Assembly (NCBI GenBank): GCA_034432655.1
Contig: DAOUBP010000101.1
Location: 1 to 14,839, forward strand
DNA: 14,839 nucleotides
DNA from: DAOUBP01 sp034432655
GTDB taxonomy: Bacteria; Chloroflexota; Anaerolineae; CG2-30-64-16
Direction of reading: 5' to 3'
Numbering within the stretch: position 1 is the first letter of the stretch; every line of letters starts with the position of its first letter. The translations under genes were made by a program, and so were the position numbers. Below, piece by piece: positions 4,581 to 12,868 of the stretch. The notes under the pieces are model-generated. The model was not told where the DNA came from. It saw only the letters and a program-made list of their open reading frames with translations, and searched no databases.

Positions 4581-6941
4581 TTACAAAGGTCGAACGTTAC
4601 GCGCCTGGGGGCCCTTGGCGCCTTGCGCGGCCTGGAAACGCACCTTCTGTCCGGGCTGAAGCTCTCTGGCGCCCTGGACATCCGAGCTATGCACGAACAG
4701 GTCCTTCCCGCCGTCATCGGGTTTGATAAAGCCGTAGCCCTTATCGGCCACCCAGCGGGTGACGGTACCCGTTTTTTCCGTGTGTCCGCGGCCTGAGCCG
4801 CCCCCTGAACCCGGGGACTTGGGTTGTACAACTGCCGTCTGCTCTCCTCGTGGTTGTTGACCAGGGATTGTCCTGGCGACGGTCAGTGCGCTGGCCACAG
4901 CACCCGCTGGATCCGGCAACACCGGCCGTTCCTTGTACTCGTTGACCTTTTCCGCGCCTGCCTCAACTTCCATGTAGCTGGTGGCCTTCAGCCACACGTC
5001 CGCGCCCTCGCGCCACTCCAGCATGGTCAGCAACAGGCGGATACGCTCCGATTGGGTCAGGCGCGTTGCGCCGGGCAGCCCAATGGCGTCGAGCACGTAT
5101 CGCTCGAATTGCTGGACGTATGACGCGCCGTCCCCCGATCGTTCGGCGACGTGCCAGCCGTTTCCGGCGAACAGCTTTCCGTAGCGGCCTTCCCGGCTCC
5201 GTCGTTCGCTCAGGAAAAGCTGCGGCGTGATCTTCACAGCGCCCATGCCCAGCGGCTTGCCCATGCCCAGCTTGTGGCGATACTCCTTGTCGGCCTCGCC
5301 CGGCAGCGCCAGGGCCCACCACAGCGCGCCCAGCTCTTCCGGCCGCAAGTTCTCGAAGTGGACAGCGAACTTGAAACGCACACCCGGCTTGACGGGAACG
5401 ATCCGCGTCAGCTGCTTCTCGTGCTCTCGCTCTTTCGGCGTCGCCTCGATGTCCGGCGAGGCTCCGCGATGCCAGTAGAGCTTATGCCCCCGGATTTGAG
5501 TCGTGTTCGGTGGCGAGCCGTAATGAGCCAACGTTTCTTTACGGTCCGGGTCATGGCCGGCGCTGCGGTCTTGTACGAGATAGTGCTGGAACGTCGTCAC
5601 CTTGGGACCAGAGAGGACGTGGGGGGTGATCGGCTCAGGGCGTAGCCACACGCCATCCCTGGCGCTCACGAAGCGCGCGTCCTCGAAGAAAACGCGGCCG
5701 GCCCGCTGGCCCTGTGGAAAGTCCTGGTCTTCCACCCACCCGAACAAGGCGTCGGCCAGGTCAGGCTGCGGGTTGTCGCGCAGGCTCTCGGGGACGAAGT
5801 CCAGAGGCGTTGCTGCACGGTTGGAGCCGTGAAGCCGCGCCGGAATGCGGAAGTTCGGTGAATGGCCGAAGTAGATGACTTCGTTGCCTTCGGCAACATA
5901 GAAAACAGGTTTAAGGTCGTAGAGACAACCATTTGGACTTTTGTCGTCGCCGCTCCAGGCTGTAAGCTGCTCCTTCTGATACGGCGTGAGTCCAGCACGG
6001 TAATCGTCAATGGCCTGCTGTCGAACTTTGAGTGCGCGCGTCCTCTCATCAGGCATGAGCACTAGCGCATGGCTCTTGCGCGGCGAGCGCTGCGCTCCAT
6101 CCTTTGCTGATTCCTTCATGTTGCCGGAGCAAACCAGATAGCCCTCATAGCGAAGCGTTGATCCCTTGGCTGCAGCCAGTCGGCTGACCGCAACGTAATC
6201 ACCACGTTGACTGCTCCGGATATCTACATCAAAGCGCACGTGATGGATCTGGGGGCGGTAGTTGGGATCATCCAGGCGCACGTACCTGGGTAAATCGCGG
6301 CCGCTGATGTTCCGCTCCTTGACCTTGAGGAACGCGTCATCGCCAGGCCATCCCATGTCACGCGGGGTTAGCGCCGGCTGCACGAACCAATTCTCGCCGC
6401 GCTGCACCAGGTAGCCGGCGCGCACGTTGCGGCCGAACGCGCCGATCACCTGGCGGTATGGTTCGCGCAGGGGATCATCCCGCGAGGCGGCAACGGCGCG
6501 AAAGGTGAAGGTCGGCTCCTTGCCCACCCAGCGCACACGGCCAAAGCCGGCGATCTCCACCAGGGTGCGTACCATACCGCGCAGGCTGCTGCCGGGGATG
6601 GCAGGCTCCGGAAGTCCCTCAATCTTGCCGGCCTGGGTTGAGTAGAAAGGTGCGCGTTTCTCTTTCTCCTCGGGGGTGAGTGTTTCAGGGCCTTTTTCGC
6701 CAAAGTCACGGTAGTCGTCGGGTGTCATCATGCCGCGCACGTAGAGCGGAGAGCATGTCTCCAGCTCGCACTCGATGCGCCCGGTCAAAAGCCCATCGCC
6801 GTAGCTGTCGAAGTCGGGCAAACCCTGTGCCGGAACCATGCGGTCCGGCAAGGGCACGAAGTTATACGGCGCATGCGCCCAGAAAAGTCGCCCTTCCCGA
6901 TCTCGGCGCGGCTGGGTCGGATTAGTGTGCTTCAGCGGCAT
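4581..6941 (-). CDS. Large type III-D RAMP (Cas7 family, TIGR03986-like) fused to a cold-shock domain
   Basis: A 786-residue backbone protein. Residues about 50-130 show a RAMP/Cas7 start (TGRIECELETCSPLYV, then IPGSSLRG at 115-122), and the long body with insertions fits the TIGR03986 family, the 'Cas7 with insertion' subunit of III-D complexes. This subunit lies along the crRNA and contacts target RNA. The end is exceptional. After a flexible linker rich in Gly/Ser/Pro (about 704-722) comes a complete bacterial cold-shock domain (723-786) with RNP1-like KGYGFI (734-739) and RNP2-like DLFVH (747-751), which binds single-stranded RNA or DNA in CspA-type proteins. No start codon precedes the domain, so it can only be made as a fusion. 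The gene starts 2 bp after csx19 with an AAAGGAG site. The RAMP family and CSD calls are strong; the CSD's job in the complex is inference. Confidence 0.93.
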   Translation of the reverse strand: MPLKHTNPTQPRRDREGRLFWAHAPYNFVPLPDRMVPAQGLPDFDSYGDGLLTGRIECELETCSPLYVRGMMTPDDYRDFGEKGPETLTPEEKEKRAPFYSTQAGKIEGLPEPAIPGSSLRGMVRTLVEIAGFGRVRWVGKEPTFTFRAVAASRDDPLREPYRQVIGAFGRNVRAGYLVQRGENWFVQPALTPRDMGWPGDDAFLKVKERNISGRDLPRYVRLDDPNYRPQIHHVRFDVDIRSSQRGDYVAVSRLAAAKGSTLRYEGYLVCSGNMKESAKDGAQRSPRKSHALVLMPDERTRALKVRQQAIDDYRAGLTPYQKEQLTAWSGDDKSPNGCLYDLKPVFYVAEGNEVIYFGHSPNFRIPARLHGSNRAATPLDFVPESLRDNPQPDLADALFGWVEDQDFPQGQRAGRVFFEDARFVSARDGVWLRPEPITPHVLSGPKVTTFQHYLVQDRSAGHDPDRKETLAHYGSPPNTTQIRGHKLYWHRGASPDIEATPKEREHEKQLTRIVPVKPGVRFKFAVHFENLRPEELGALWWALALPGEADKEYRHKLGMGKPLGMGAVKITPQLFLSERRSREGRYGKLFAGNGWHVAERSGDGASYVQQFERYVLDAIGLPGATRLTQSERIRLLLTMLEWREGADVWLKATSYMEVEAGAEKVNEYKERPVLPDPAGAVASALTVARTIPGQQPRGEQTAVVQPKSPGSGGGSGRGHTEKTGTVTRWVADKGYGFIKPDDGGKDLFVHSSDVQGARELQPGQKVRFQAAQGAKGPQARNVRPL

Positions 6942-6943
6942 GG

Positions 6944-7519
6944 CTAGTTCTCCTTTTGAGCTTCGTACAGTCTCAGATCAACCAGGCGACTCAGGATGAC
7001 AACGGCCTGCCCGCGGTCATCTTGTCCGACGTAGTGGCGAACCGTGAGAGCCGCGCGGCGGGTGCGGGGCACAACAATGGGGACCGCGTGCTGTGGTCCC
7101 TGCCGCCCCTCCTCGAGCAATGAGAACCCCTCTCGTTCTTCGATGGGATTGCCCCACAACAAATGCTGTTCGTCCCAAGCGTCTGACTTGCCGGTGTCGT
7201 CGTCGTGGAGGGTGCGACCTCGGAAATGGGCCCCTTCTCGCCATAGCAGAATCTCACCGCTTTTCCCGAAGATGCGACACTGCTGGACGGTCGCAGCGCG
7301 CAACTCCACGGCAATGGCCGGATACCGGCTCTTGAGGTCGAAGACGTCGCTCGACAGCAGCAAGCTGCCATCCGGTTCGCGCCGTCCCCAGATGACGCCA
7401 TCGTCGGCATGCACGAGCAGCCAGGGCATGTCGGCAGACATGTGCGCTGCCAGCCACTGGCGTGGATCCCTCTCGAAATGGCTCAAGTCCTCAACAGGTG
7501 TCCAGGGTGCTGTGCTCAT
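6944..7519 (-). CDS. csx19: Csx19-like type III-D subunit
   Basis: A 191-residue protein that I assign to Csx19 (TIGR03984 type), a small accessory subunit found in III-D complexes. Recognisable blocks are LLVHADDGVIWGR (34-46), IFGKSGEILLWREG (83-96), LLWGNPIEER (120-129), LLEEGRQGPQHAVPI (134-148) and VRHYVGQDDRGQAVV followed by LSRLVDL. I use the ATG at 7519 and not 7558. It has AAGGAGAGG 4 bases upstream (7524-7532), forms an ATGA overlap with the preceding cas7 gene, and avoids a basic N-terminal stretch (MELRQDGRARRGR) that lies inside that gene. No catalytic motif is evident; the role is structural or in target-RNA handling by family knowledge. Position between the double Cas7 and the large RAMP fits III-D gene order. 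Confidence 0.78.
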   Translation of the reverse strand: MSTAPWTPVEDLSHFERDPRQWLAAHMSADMPWLLVHADDGVIWGRREPDGSLLLSSDVFDLKSRYPAIAVELRAATVQQCRIFGKSGEILLWREGAHFRGRTLHDDDTGKSDAWDEQHLLWGNPIEEREGFSLLEEGRQGPQHAVPIVVPRTRRAALTVRHYVGQDDRGQAVVILSRLVDLRLYEAQKEN

Positions 7520-8982
7520 GCGTCCTCTCCTTGCCCGTCCGTCCTGGCGTAGTTCCAAAGAGCGGCAACATACTCGTCCAGCATGGTAAAACCGTCAGGC
7601 GGTTCGCAGCGGAGACCATCGCCAGCCCGTTCCAGTTGCCAACGTTGCTCCTGGCCGTTCTGACGCAACGTGAGCGTTACCCGCTCTCCTTGCAATCGCC
7701 CTCGTCCGACGCTGCTCTCGCCCCCCAACGGCAGATCGCCCGTCCAGAGGTCTTTGAGCGCCAGGAGCAGCAGGCCGATTTCCCACTCTTGGGGATTGCG
7801 CAGGGCAACGGTGAGCTCGATCTCGGCCTGACCGTTGCCGAAAAGGGGCTGTTCGCTGAACAGCGCCGTAGAAAAAGCGCCGCCGGTGAAACGATCGATC
7901 TTGACGCGGCTCTGCACCAGATCGAGGCCACCTTTCACAAGGCTCTCTTCGACGAGCACTCGGCTACTACCGGGCAAGGGTCGTCCGGCAGCGCTTCGGG
8001 CGCGCTCGGTGGTGTCACCACCGTCGTCCATCGGTGGCCCGAACATGTCGTCAACAAGCTGGCGCCCCCTCTCCTCGCCCAGCACGGTGTTGGCAATGCG
8101 TAATACCCGCCCGCGCAGCGCACCGGCCAGACTGGTGCCTGAGACCACGGGATGCATCCCATCCGGTCGCTGTGACTTGAGATGCACCATGTCGGGGCTG
8201 CCGGGCTGGCCGGTGGTGGAACGGATCAGCAGCGAGCCGGGCAGCCGAAAAGCGGCTTCCATCCGGAACCACCGGCGATGGTCCTCTGCCAGACGCGATA
8301 CGCCCAACAGGGCGAAGATGTCTTTCCCGCGCTTCTCACTGCGGGCGTCACCCTCTAGCCAGGCAACCAGGTCGGCAGATCGTGTCAGGTCGTATCGCTG
8401 CACACGCCACTCGGTCACCGAGCAGCGCCCAAAGCCGCGGCGCTTGCGCATGCCCAGGCCGATCTCGCCTTTGGCCAGGCCGTCGAGCGCTGTGGCCAGG
8501 GCCGGCAGCAGGTTCCGACTCTCGTCGGACTCCAGGAACTCCAACTGCACTTCGAAACTGGTGCCCGCCGCCAGGAGTTCGATGTCGTACTTCTTCCGGT
8601 CCTCGGCGGTGCGTGTCCTGGCGTCAATGGCGACACCGTCGCGCAACTCGATGCCTGCGGCGTTGCCCAGCGCGTCGTCCACCAGCAGCCAGCTTTGCAC
8701 GGACCGACGCCCCTCGAGGCTTCCGAAGAGACGTCCCGCCAGGTCGTTCGCCTTCCCCTCCTCGCCATAGCCGCGCTCGATCTCGCGGAGGTAGGCGCGC
8801 AAGGCGCCGGCAATGGATGCGCCGGTGAGCAAGGGGGTCACGCCATCGCGCGGGTCGCGCAACAGCGGCATGTCGGTGACGCCCACCACGTCGCCGTTGC
8901 CGAAGTGGGCGGGTGTTTCCAGCACCAGCCGCCCAGTGATCAGGATGCGGCCGGTGATTTGGCGTGCAGCGCGTCCGCTCAT
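7516..8982 (-). CDS. cas7: Double Cas7 (two fused Csm3-like domains)
   Basis: A 488-residue protein with two complete Cas7/Csm3-like RAMP domains in one chain. Domain 1 (about 8-235) has the GASIAGALR motif (54-62), a candidate catalytic Asp just before it (D37 in GVTDMPLLRD) and a Gly/Arg-rich loop GLGMRKRRGFGR (175-186). Domain 2 (about 238-440) repeats the plan: D264 in GSPDMVHLKS, SGTSLAGALR (281-290), IDRFTGGAF (362-370) and LGGESSVGRGRL (419-430). It forms two adjacent backbone positions along the crRNA, and the Asp residues would cut target RNA at 6-nt spacing. It corresponds to the 'Cas7-2x' subunit of III-D complexes. Both ends overlap neighbours by 4 bp (ATGA), which indicates fixed stoichiometry by translational coupling. 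Confidence 0.92.
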   Translation of the reverse strand: MSGRAARQITGRILITGRLVLETPAHFGNGDVVGVTDMPLLRDPRDGVTPLLTGASIAGALRAYLREIERGYGEEGKANDLAGRLFGSLEGRRSVQSWLLVDDALGNAAGIELRDGVAIDARTRTAEDRKKYDIELLAAGTSFEVQLEFLESDESRNLLPALATALDGLAKGEIGLGMRKRRGFGRCSVTEWRVQRYDLTRSADLVAWLEGDARSEKRGKDIFALLGVSRLAEDHRRWFRMEAAFRLPGSLLIRSTTGQPGSPDMVHLKSQRPDGMHPVVSGTSLAGALRGRVLRIANTVLGEERGRQLVDDMFGPPMDDGGDTTERARSAAGRPLPGSSRVLVEESLVKGGLDLVQSRVKIDRFTGGAFSTALFSEQPLFGNGQAEIELTVALRNPQEWEIGLLLLALKDLWTGDLPLGGESSVGRGRLQGERVTLTLRQNGQEQRWQLERAGDGLRCEPPDGFTMLDEYVAALWNYARTDGQGEDA

Positions 8983-10562
8983 CGTTTCCTCTCCTTGTTC
9001 TGTCTCGCCAGCGTCTGCATCAGGCCGTCGATCAGCCGGGCTGTGTATTCCACGCGCAGATCTTTCGTCAACTCTGCGGCTTCGCCAGCTAGTCCGGGCA
9101 GTGATTGGCCTCTCAGCAATTGCGTTTCGACGTCGAGGCTTTTAGCCCGTTCCTTCAACCACTCCAGCAGTCTGGTGCCGCCACCTAACCGGCAGCGCTC
9201 CAACTGGGACTTGCCGGCTTCTTTCAGGTTGCTCAGGTAATCTTGCAGCGGCTGCATCGTGCATGGCTGCCAGGTCAGCCCAGCGAGGGTTGCCTGGCGA
9301 ATGGCGGAAAGTTGGGCGTTCGTCGGCGGACTTTGAACGTTGGCCGCCTCTTGACCGACCCGTTGTACCAGCGCTCGATTGAGTTCAGCCCGCAGACGAC
9401 GCTGGGCCATCTCACGAGCTAGCTTTCGGCTCGTTTCAGACAGCGCGGCCGCTTCAGTCTCGTCGTAGCTCTCGCGCGGCCGCCGTGCAATCGTGGCGGC
9501 CGTCTGCCAGTTGATGGCGATGCGACCGAAGCCTTCGGCGCAGCGCTCGCCGATGCCGCGATCGAGGGCATGCTGCAGCGCATCTGGGTCAATGTGATCC
9601 GCCTTGAATACGAAAACACTGCCTGCCATCAGCGCCCAGGCCTGCGGTAAGGGCAGACTCCACTTGCGGTTGTAGCCTCCCATCAGAGACGTTTTGCCAA
9701 AGGTCGCTACGAGTTCTGCATCCGTTGGTAGGCCTAAACTGCGAGCCAGCGCCTGGCCGCCGTCCCAACCGATCTGGCCGTTATCGCTGCGCAGGATGGC
9801 CGGGCTGAGCAAGGTGACTACCAAACGGCCATCGGTCCTCCGATAGGGCGAACATTCCCGCCATCCGCTGGAGATTTCGTCCAGCACCTCGACAGCTACG
9901 CGGCCGTAGCCAGCGAGCTGAGCCGTGCCTAACAGCAGACTGCCCTCGGCGAGTAACGCTCTGATCTCGCTTAAGTCCTGTCCCTCAGGCGCTACAACGA
10001 CACCGATGAAGTCTTGACCGGGTGCCAGCGCCTCGTAGCGGAACACCTGGTTGCCTTCGCCGCGCCGATTCACGTCTTCAAGGGCGATATGCACCTGATC
10101 GAAGCGTTCAACGCTGATCACAGTTGCCTGGCTCTCGCTTTCCTCTCCGATCTCTTCCGGTTCACTTTGCTCAACTACGCAGAACGGACCGCCTTTGGGT
10201 GGCTTGACCTGAAGCTTGCCAGGGGGCGACGCCACAGCCAGATCGTAGATCGTGGCCCGTTCGTCATCCACTTGCTCTTTCTCGACAAACCAGGAAGCAG
10301 GAACAGGCAGAGAGCGCTGTCCATCAAGCGCCGGATATGCGTTCAGGTAACACACGGTGCCATCCAGAAACCAGGCGCGAGCCGTAGGATCGGCGGCCAG
10401 GTCAACACCGGGATGTTTCGCCAGCCACTTTGAGGCCAGGGCGCCGCGCAGGGCGCTGCCTGGGATGTAGGCGAAACCGACGGCGCTGTTTTCCTCGCCG
10501 GCGCCGGCCTGCGAGACCAACACCGGCTCCAGCAGGTGGAGGCGATAGAGCAGCGCTTTCAT
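8979..10562 (-). CDS. csx10: Csx10 (Cas5-like subunit) with long helical C-terminal region
   Basis: A 527-residue Csx10, the Cas5-group RAMP of type III-D, which caps the crRNA 5' handle end of the complex. It has two RRM-like halves. The first contains IPGSALRG (33-40) and the loop QLAGYGRVAV (215-224). The second contains LVVTLLSPAILRSDNG (247-262), GGYNRKWSLPLP followed by GSVFVFK (314-320), and GERCAEGFGRIAI (338-350). Residues about 365-527 are almost wholly helical and charged, with no RAMP motif. A Cas11-like small-subunit role is plausible, because no separate cas11 gene is present and Cas5-Cas11 fusions are known in III-D variants. It overlaps cas7 upstream and the double cas7 downstream by 4 bp each. 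The Csx10 call is firm; the Cas11 reading of the tail is inference. Confidence 0.9.
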   Translation of the reverse strand: MKALLYRLHLLEPVLVSQAGAGEENSAVGFAYIPGSALRGALASKWLAKHPGVDLAADPTARAWFLDGTVCYLNAYPALDGQRSLPVPASWFVEKEQVDDERATIYDLAVASPPGKLQVKPPKGGPFCVVEQSEPEEIGEESESQATVISVERFDQVHIALEDVNRRGEGNQVFRYEALAPGQDFIGVVVAPEGQDLSEIRALLAEGSLLLGTAQLAGYGRVAVEVLDEISSGWRECSPYRRTDGRLVVTLLSPAILRSDNGQIGWDGGQALARSLGLPTDAELVATFGKTSLMGGYNRKWSLPLPQAWALMAGSVFVFKADHIDPDALQHALDRGIGERCAEGFGRIAINWQTAATIARRPRESYDETEAAALSETSRKLAREMAQRRLRAELNRALVQRVGQEAANVQSPPTNAQLSAIRQATLAGLTWQPCTMQPLQDYLSNLKEAGKSQLERCRLGGGTRLLEWLKERAKSLDVETQLLRGQSLPGLAGEAAELTKDLRVEYTARLIDGLMQTLARQNKERKR

Positions 10563-11227
10563 GATGTCACCGCCTTTCGGAAATGGGCAAAGAGGTTATC
10601 GGTCACAGGCTGCCCGGCGCTGTCCAATATTTCAGCTTTCACGCGGCCTCGTCCCCGATTGCGTCCGGTGCCGGCGCGGCGCAGTGCCTTGACACAGGCT
10701 GCCAATAGCGCCAGGTCATCGGCCGTAGGATCAACGGTAAAATCAAGCGGCGCCCAGAAAGTGGTGTCGCGCAGGATGACGCGCATGGTGCGCAGGGTGT
10801 TTTCCTTCGGGGCACCCCAGGCGTCCATGGCGGTCTGGCGACGCAGAGCGGTGACCGTCTCCAGTACTTCTGTCGGGGTGAGGCGTCCACGGCGGATCTC
10901 CTGGCGCAGGGCTTGGCGCAGGTCCTCCGGGAAGCGCGCGGCACCGACATGCAAGATAGACTGCCCCTCCAGCGCAGCGCCGCTGCGCCCGAAGAGGCGA
11001 TCGGCCGCTGCCCGCCAGCGCTCAGCCTGGTCGGGCCGAGCCCGTTCCAGCGCGTAGACGATGTCCGCACATTCAGCGCTGAGCAGACCCTTGAGCGTAC
11101 GACCACCCAGAAAGGGCAAACCGACATCATCGTGCTGCACCTCGGCGTCCACCAGCCCGGCGACGCCGTCGCCACGGCCAAAAGTAGCGTCGCTCAGCAA
11201 AGTTAAGCGTAGTTGGTAGCCCGGCAT
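10559..11227 (-). CDS. cas7: Single-domain Cas7 (Csm3-like RAMP)
   Basis: A 222-residue single RAMP domain. LRLTLLSDATFGRGDG (7-21) is the first strand and turn. D27 in GLVDAEV is the candidate RNA-cutting Asp. LPFLGGRTLKGLL (37-49) is the Cas7 glycine/lysine motif. RNRGRGRVKAEIL near 193-205 is the C-terminal Gly/Arg-rich loop. It would form one backbone position of the effector beside Cas10 and Csx10. It starts 3 bp after the cas10 stop with a GGAGGGAG site inside cas10, and its stop overlaps the csx10 start (ATGA). In the III-Dv variant an equivalent Cas7 is fused to Cas5 and Cas11; here it is separate but directly adjacent to csx10. Confidence 0.87.
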   Translation of the reverse strand: MPGYQLRLTLLSDATFGRGDGVAGLVDAEVQHDDVGLPFLGGRTLKGLLSAECADIVYALERARPDQAERWRAAADRLFGRSGAALEGQSILHVGAARFPEDLRQALRQEIRRGRLTPTEVLETVTALRRQTAMDAWGAPKENTLRTMRVILRDTTFWAPLDFTVDPTADDLALLAACVKALRRAGTGRNRGRGRVKAEILDSAGQPVTDNLFAHFRKAVTS

Positions 11228-11230
11228 AGG

Positions 11231-12868
11231 TTACACTCCCTCCAATGGGACGTAGAAGTCCAACGCCTCCACAGCGTCGAAGTAAATGCAGCGTTCTCCA
11301 TGCCAACCTCTGGTGCGAGCCTGGGGGACGCTGGCCAGACCAGGTGAGTAGGGCAACTCCACAGCATCGGCCAGGTTGCGCAGGAAAAGCGCGGTAGCCT
11401 CCGGCCCGTTGCGCAATGCCTCGCGCAGCGCTTTGACCTTGTTGCGGCGGCCTCGCCAGTCTCTATGGGTGGCAAACGCGTCGAGAAGGTCGCTAAACAC
11501 TTCCCAGGAACGCCACTCGTTGGTGCTTACAGGCGTCAGAAGCACCGGTCGCATGTGCAGCGAGCCCTCTCTGGTTTTGTACTCCCTTGCTCGCAACTGT
11601 TTCAGCGGCCGTACCAGGCCGGTCACCCCAAAGTGCCAGTCCAGAGCAGACACTCGGCGCTTGTCTCCATCGGTTTCCTTGATGAACTCCTTGGCGGAGT
11701 CGCACAAGCTCTCGGCCAGCTCATAGGCCCGGGCGAAGGGATAATGGGCCTTGACGATAGCGACTCCCGCGCGGGCGTAGAGTGGATCGCCGTCTGGCAA
11801 CCTCACCTCTGCCAGCCGAGACAGGTAGTGCGCAGCCAAGTGCAATCCCAGCCGTCCTTCGCAGACGAAAGTCACGTCATCGCCGCCGAAAACGATGGGG
11901 CGGAAGGGTAGGCGATCGGTTCCTTCCTGCTCATGAACGGGAACCGTCTGCCCAATCTTGTAACACCGATCTTTTTCGTCCCACTTCAGGTTTTTGGGGC
12001 TTACCAGCACCCCGACTGTCGAGGTCAAGGCGGCGTGAGCGGCCGTTTGCACACTAACGGAAAACTCCCGCTGCGCCCTGACGTAGGCTCCGTCGTCGCC
12101 GGCAAACTGATCTACGTACTGCTGGATGCGCGCGCCCATGCGGTTGCCATCGGCGTGGACAACGGCCATGTAGGAGAACTCATCTCGCTCACCCAGCCGG
12201 TTGAAGTCGTACACAAAGCCGAAGTTGATTTCCGAGAAATCGCCCAAATACTCCAGCAGGCGGTTGTTGCCCGGTCCGTCGGAAGCGCCGGCCCGCTGCT
12301 TGGCCCGCACCTCGGCCGAGATGTAACGACCCTCCTTGTCTCGCCCCACGGCCGGCGCACCGGTGAAACTGCAGGCCGCCGTCGCTCCCAGTCCCAACAA
12401 CGGCACTGACCGCTGCGGCGCTCGCTTCTGCTCCGCAATTCGGTCGCGCAGGTTGTTGACCGTGGCGGCAAGCCCTCCGACGCGGTAGGGTTGCCACGCC
12501 AGCTCCAGCCGCAGGCCAGGCGCATCCTGGAGTGCTTTGCGGGTCAAGTCGTAGGCCAGCTTTCGCACCGTCTCTTCGGCTCTGAACAAGAGCAGCGCGT
12601 TGCCGCCGCCTGCGTAGACCACCTCCGCCTCCAGGCCGTCCGCCAGGCTGCGGTCGTCGAGATGCCAACGGGAAGGAGCGCCGCGTTGTTTAACGCGTTG
12701 CACATTGTGGGGCCGAGGGAGCAGGCCGTTGGTTTCATCGAACAGCCAGTCGGTGGTGGCCTGGGTCACCAATTCCGATGCGCCGATGTTTTGGATCAGC
12801 TCGTTGCTGCCGAAGATGTACTCCTGGATGCCGCTGGCCTCGATCAGCATGGCTATGTGCTGGGTCAT
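11231..12868 (-). CDS. cas10: Cas10 cyclic-oligoadenylate synthase, no HD domain
   Basis: A 545-residue Cas10, short for the family because it begins directly at the first palm domain (IEASGIQEYIFGSNELIQNIG, 9-29, quoted to 20 residues or fewer: IEASGIQEYIFGS) and has no N-terminal HD nuclease. Palm 1 carries GGGN (87-90) in place of catalytic residues, as usual. Palm 2 has ADGN (239-242) and the catalytic GGDD (328-331), so it should convert ATP into cyclic oligoadenylate when the complex binds target RNA. The five cysteines are isolated, so the zinc ribbon common between the palms is absent. Helical residues about 430-520 form the C-terminal domain. Its ATG overlaps the CARF-gene stop by 4 bp, with a strong AGGAGG site 5 bases upstream. 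It is the signal source for the two CARF proteins in this window. Confidence 0.97.
   Translation of the reverse strand: MTQHIAMLIEASGIQEYIFGSNELIQNIGASELVTQATTDWLFDETNGLLPRPHNVQRVKQRGAPSRWHLDDRSLADGLEAEVVYAGGGNALLLFRAEETVRKLAYDLTRKALQDAPGLRLELAWQPYRVGGLAATVNNLRDRIAEQKRAPQRSVPLLGLGATAACSFTGAPAVGRDKEGRYISAEVRAKQRAGASDGPGNNRLLEYLGDFSEINFGFVYDFNRLGERDEFSYMAVVHADGNRMGARIQQYVDQFAGDDGAYVRAQREFSVSVQTAAHAALTSTVGVLVSPKNLKWDEKDRCYKIGQTVPVHEQEGTDRLPFRPIVFGGDDVTFVCEGRLGLHLAAHYLSRLAEVRLPDGDPLYARAGVAIVKAHYPFARAYELAESLCDSAKEFIKETDGDKRRVSALDWHFGVTGLVRPLKQLRAREYKTREGSLHMRPVLLTPVSTNEWRSWEVFSDLLDAFATHRDWRGRRNKVKALREALRNGPEATALFLRNLADAVELPYSPGLASVPQARTRGWHGERCIYFDAVEALDFYVPLEGV

Noticed and set aside
4544..4831. 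Upstream extension of the ATPase reading frame (start at 4831)
   Set aside because: That part is antisense-frame overlap with the cold-shock domain coding sequence, is Arg/Pro-rich, and lacks the ribosome site found at the GTG.
7520..7558. Longer N-terminus for Csx19 (ATG at 7558)
   Set aside because: The ATG at 7519 has a strong ribosome site and forms the same ATGA overlap as its operon neighbours.
7835..8770. Plus-strand open frame of 311 codons
   Set aside because: Antisense to the double Cas7 gene; Arg/Ser/Pro-rich with no domain.
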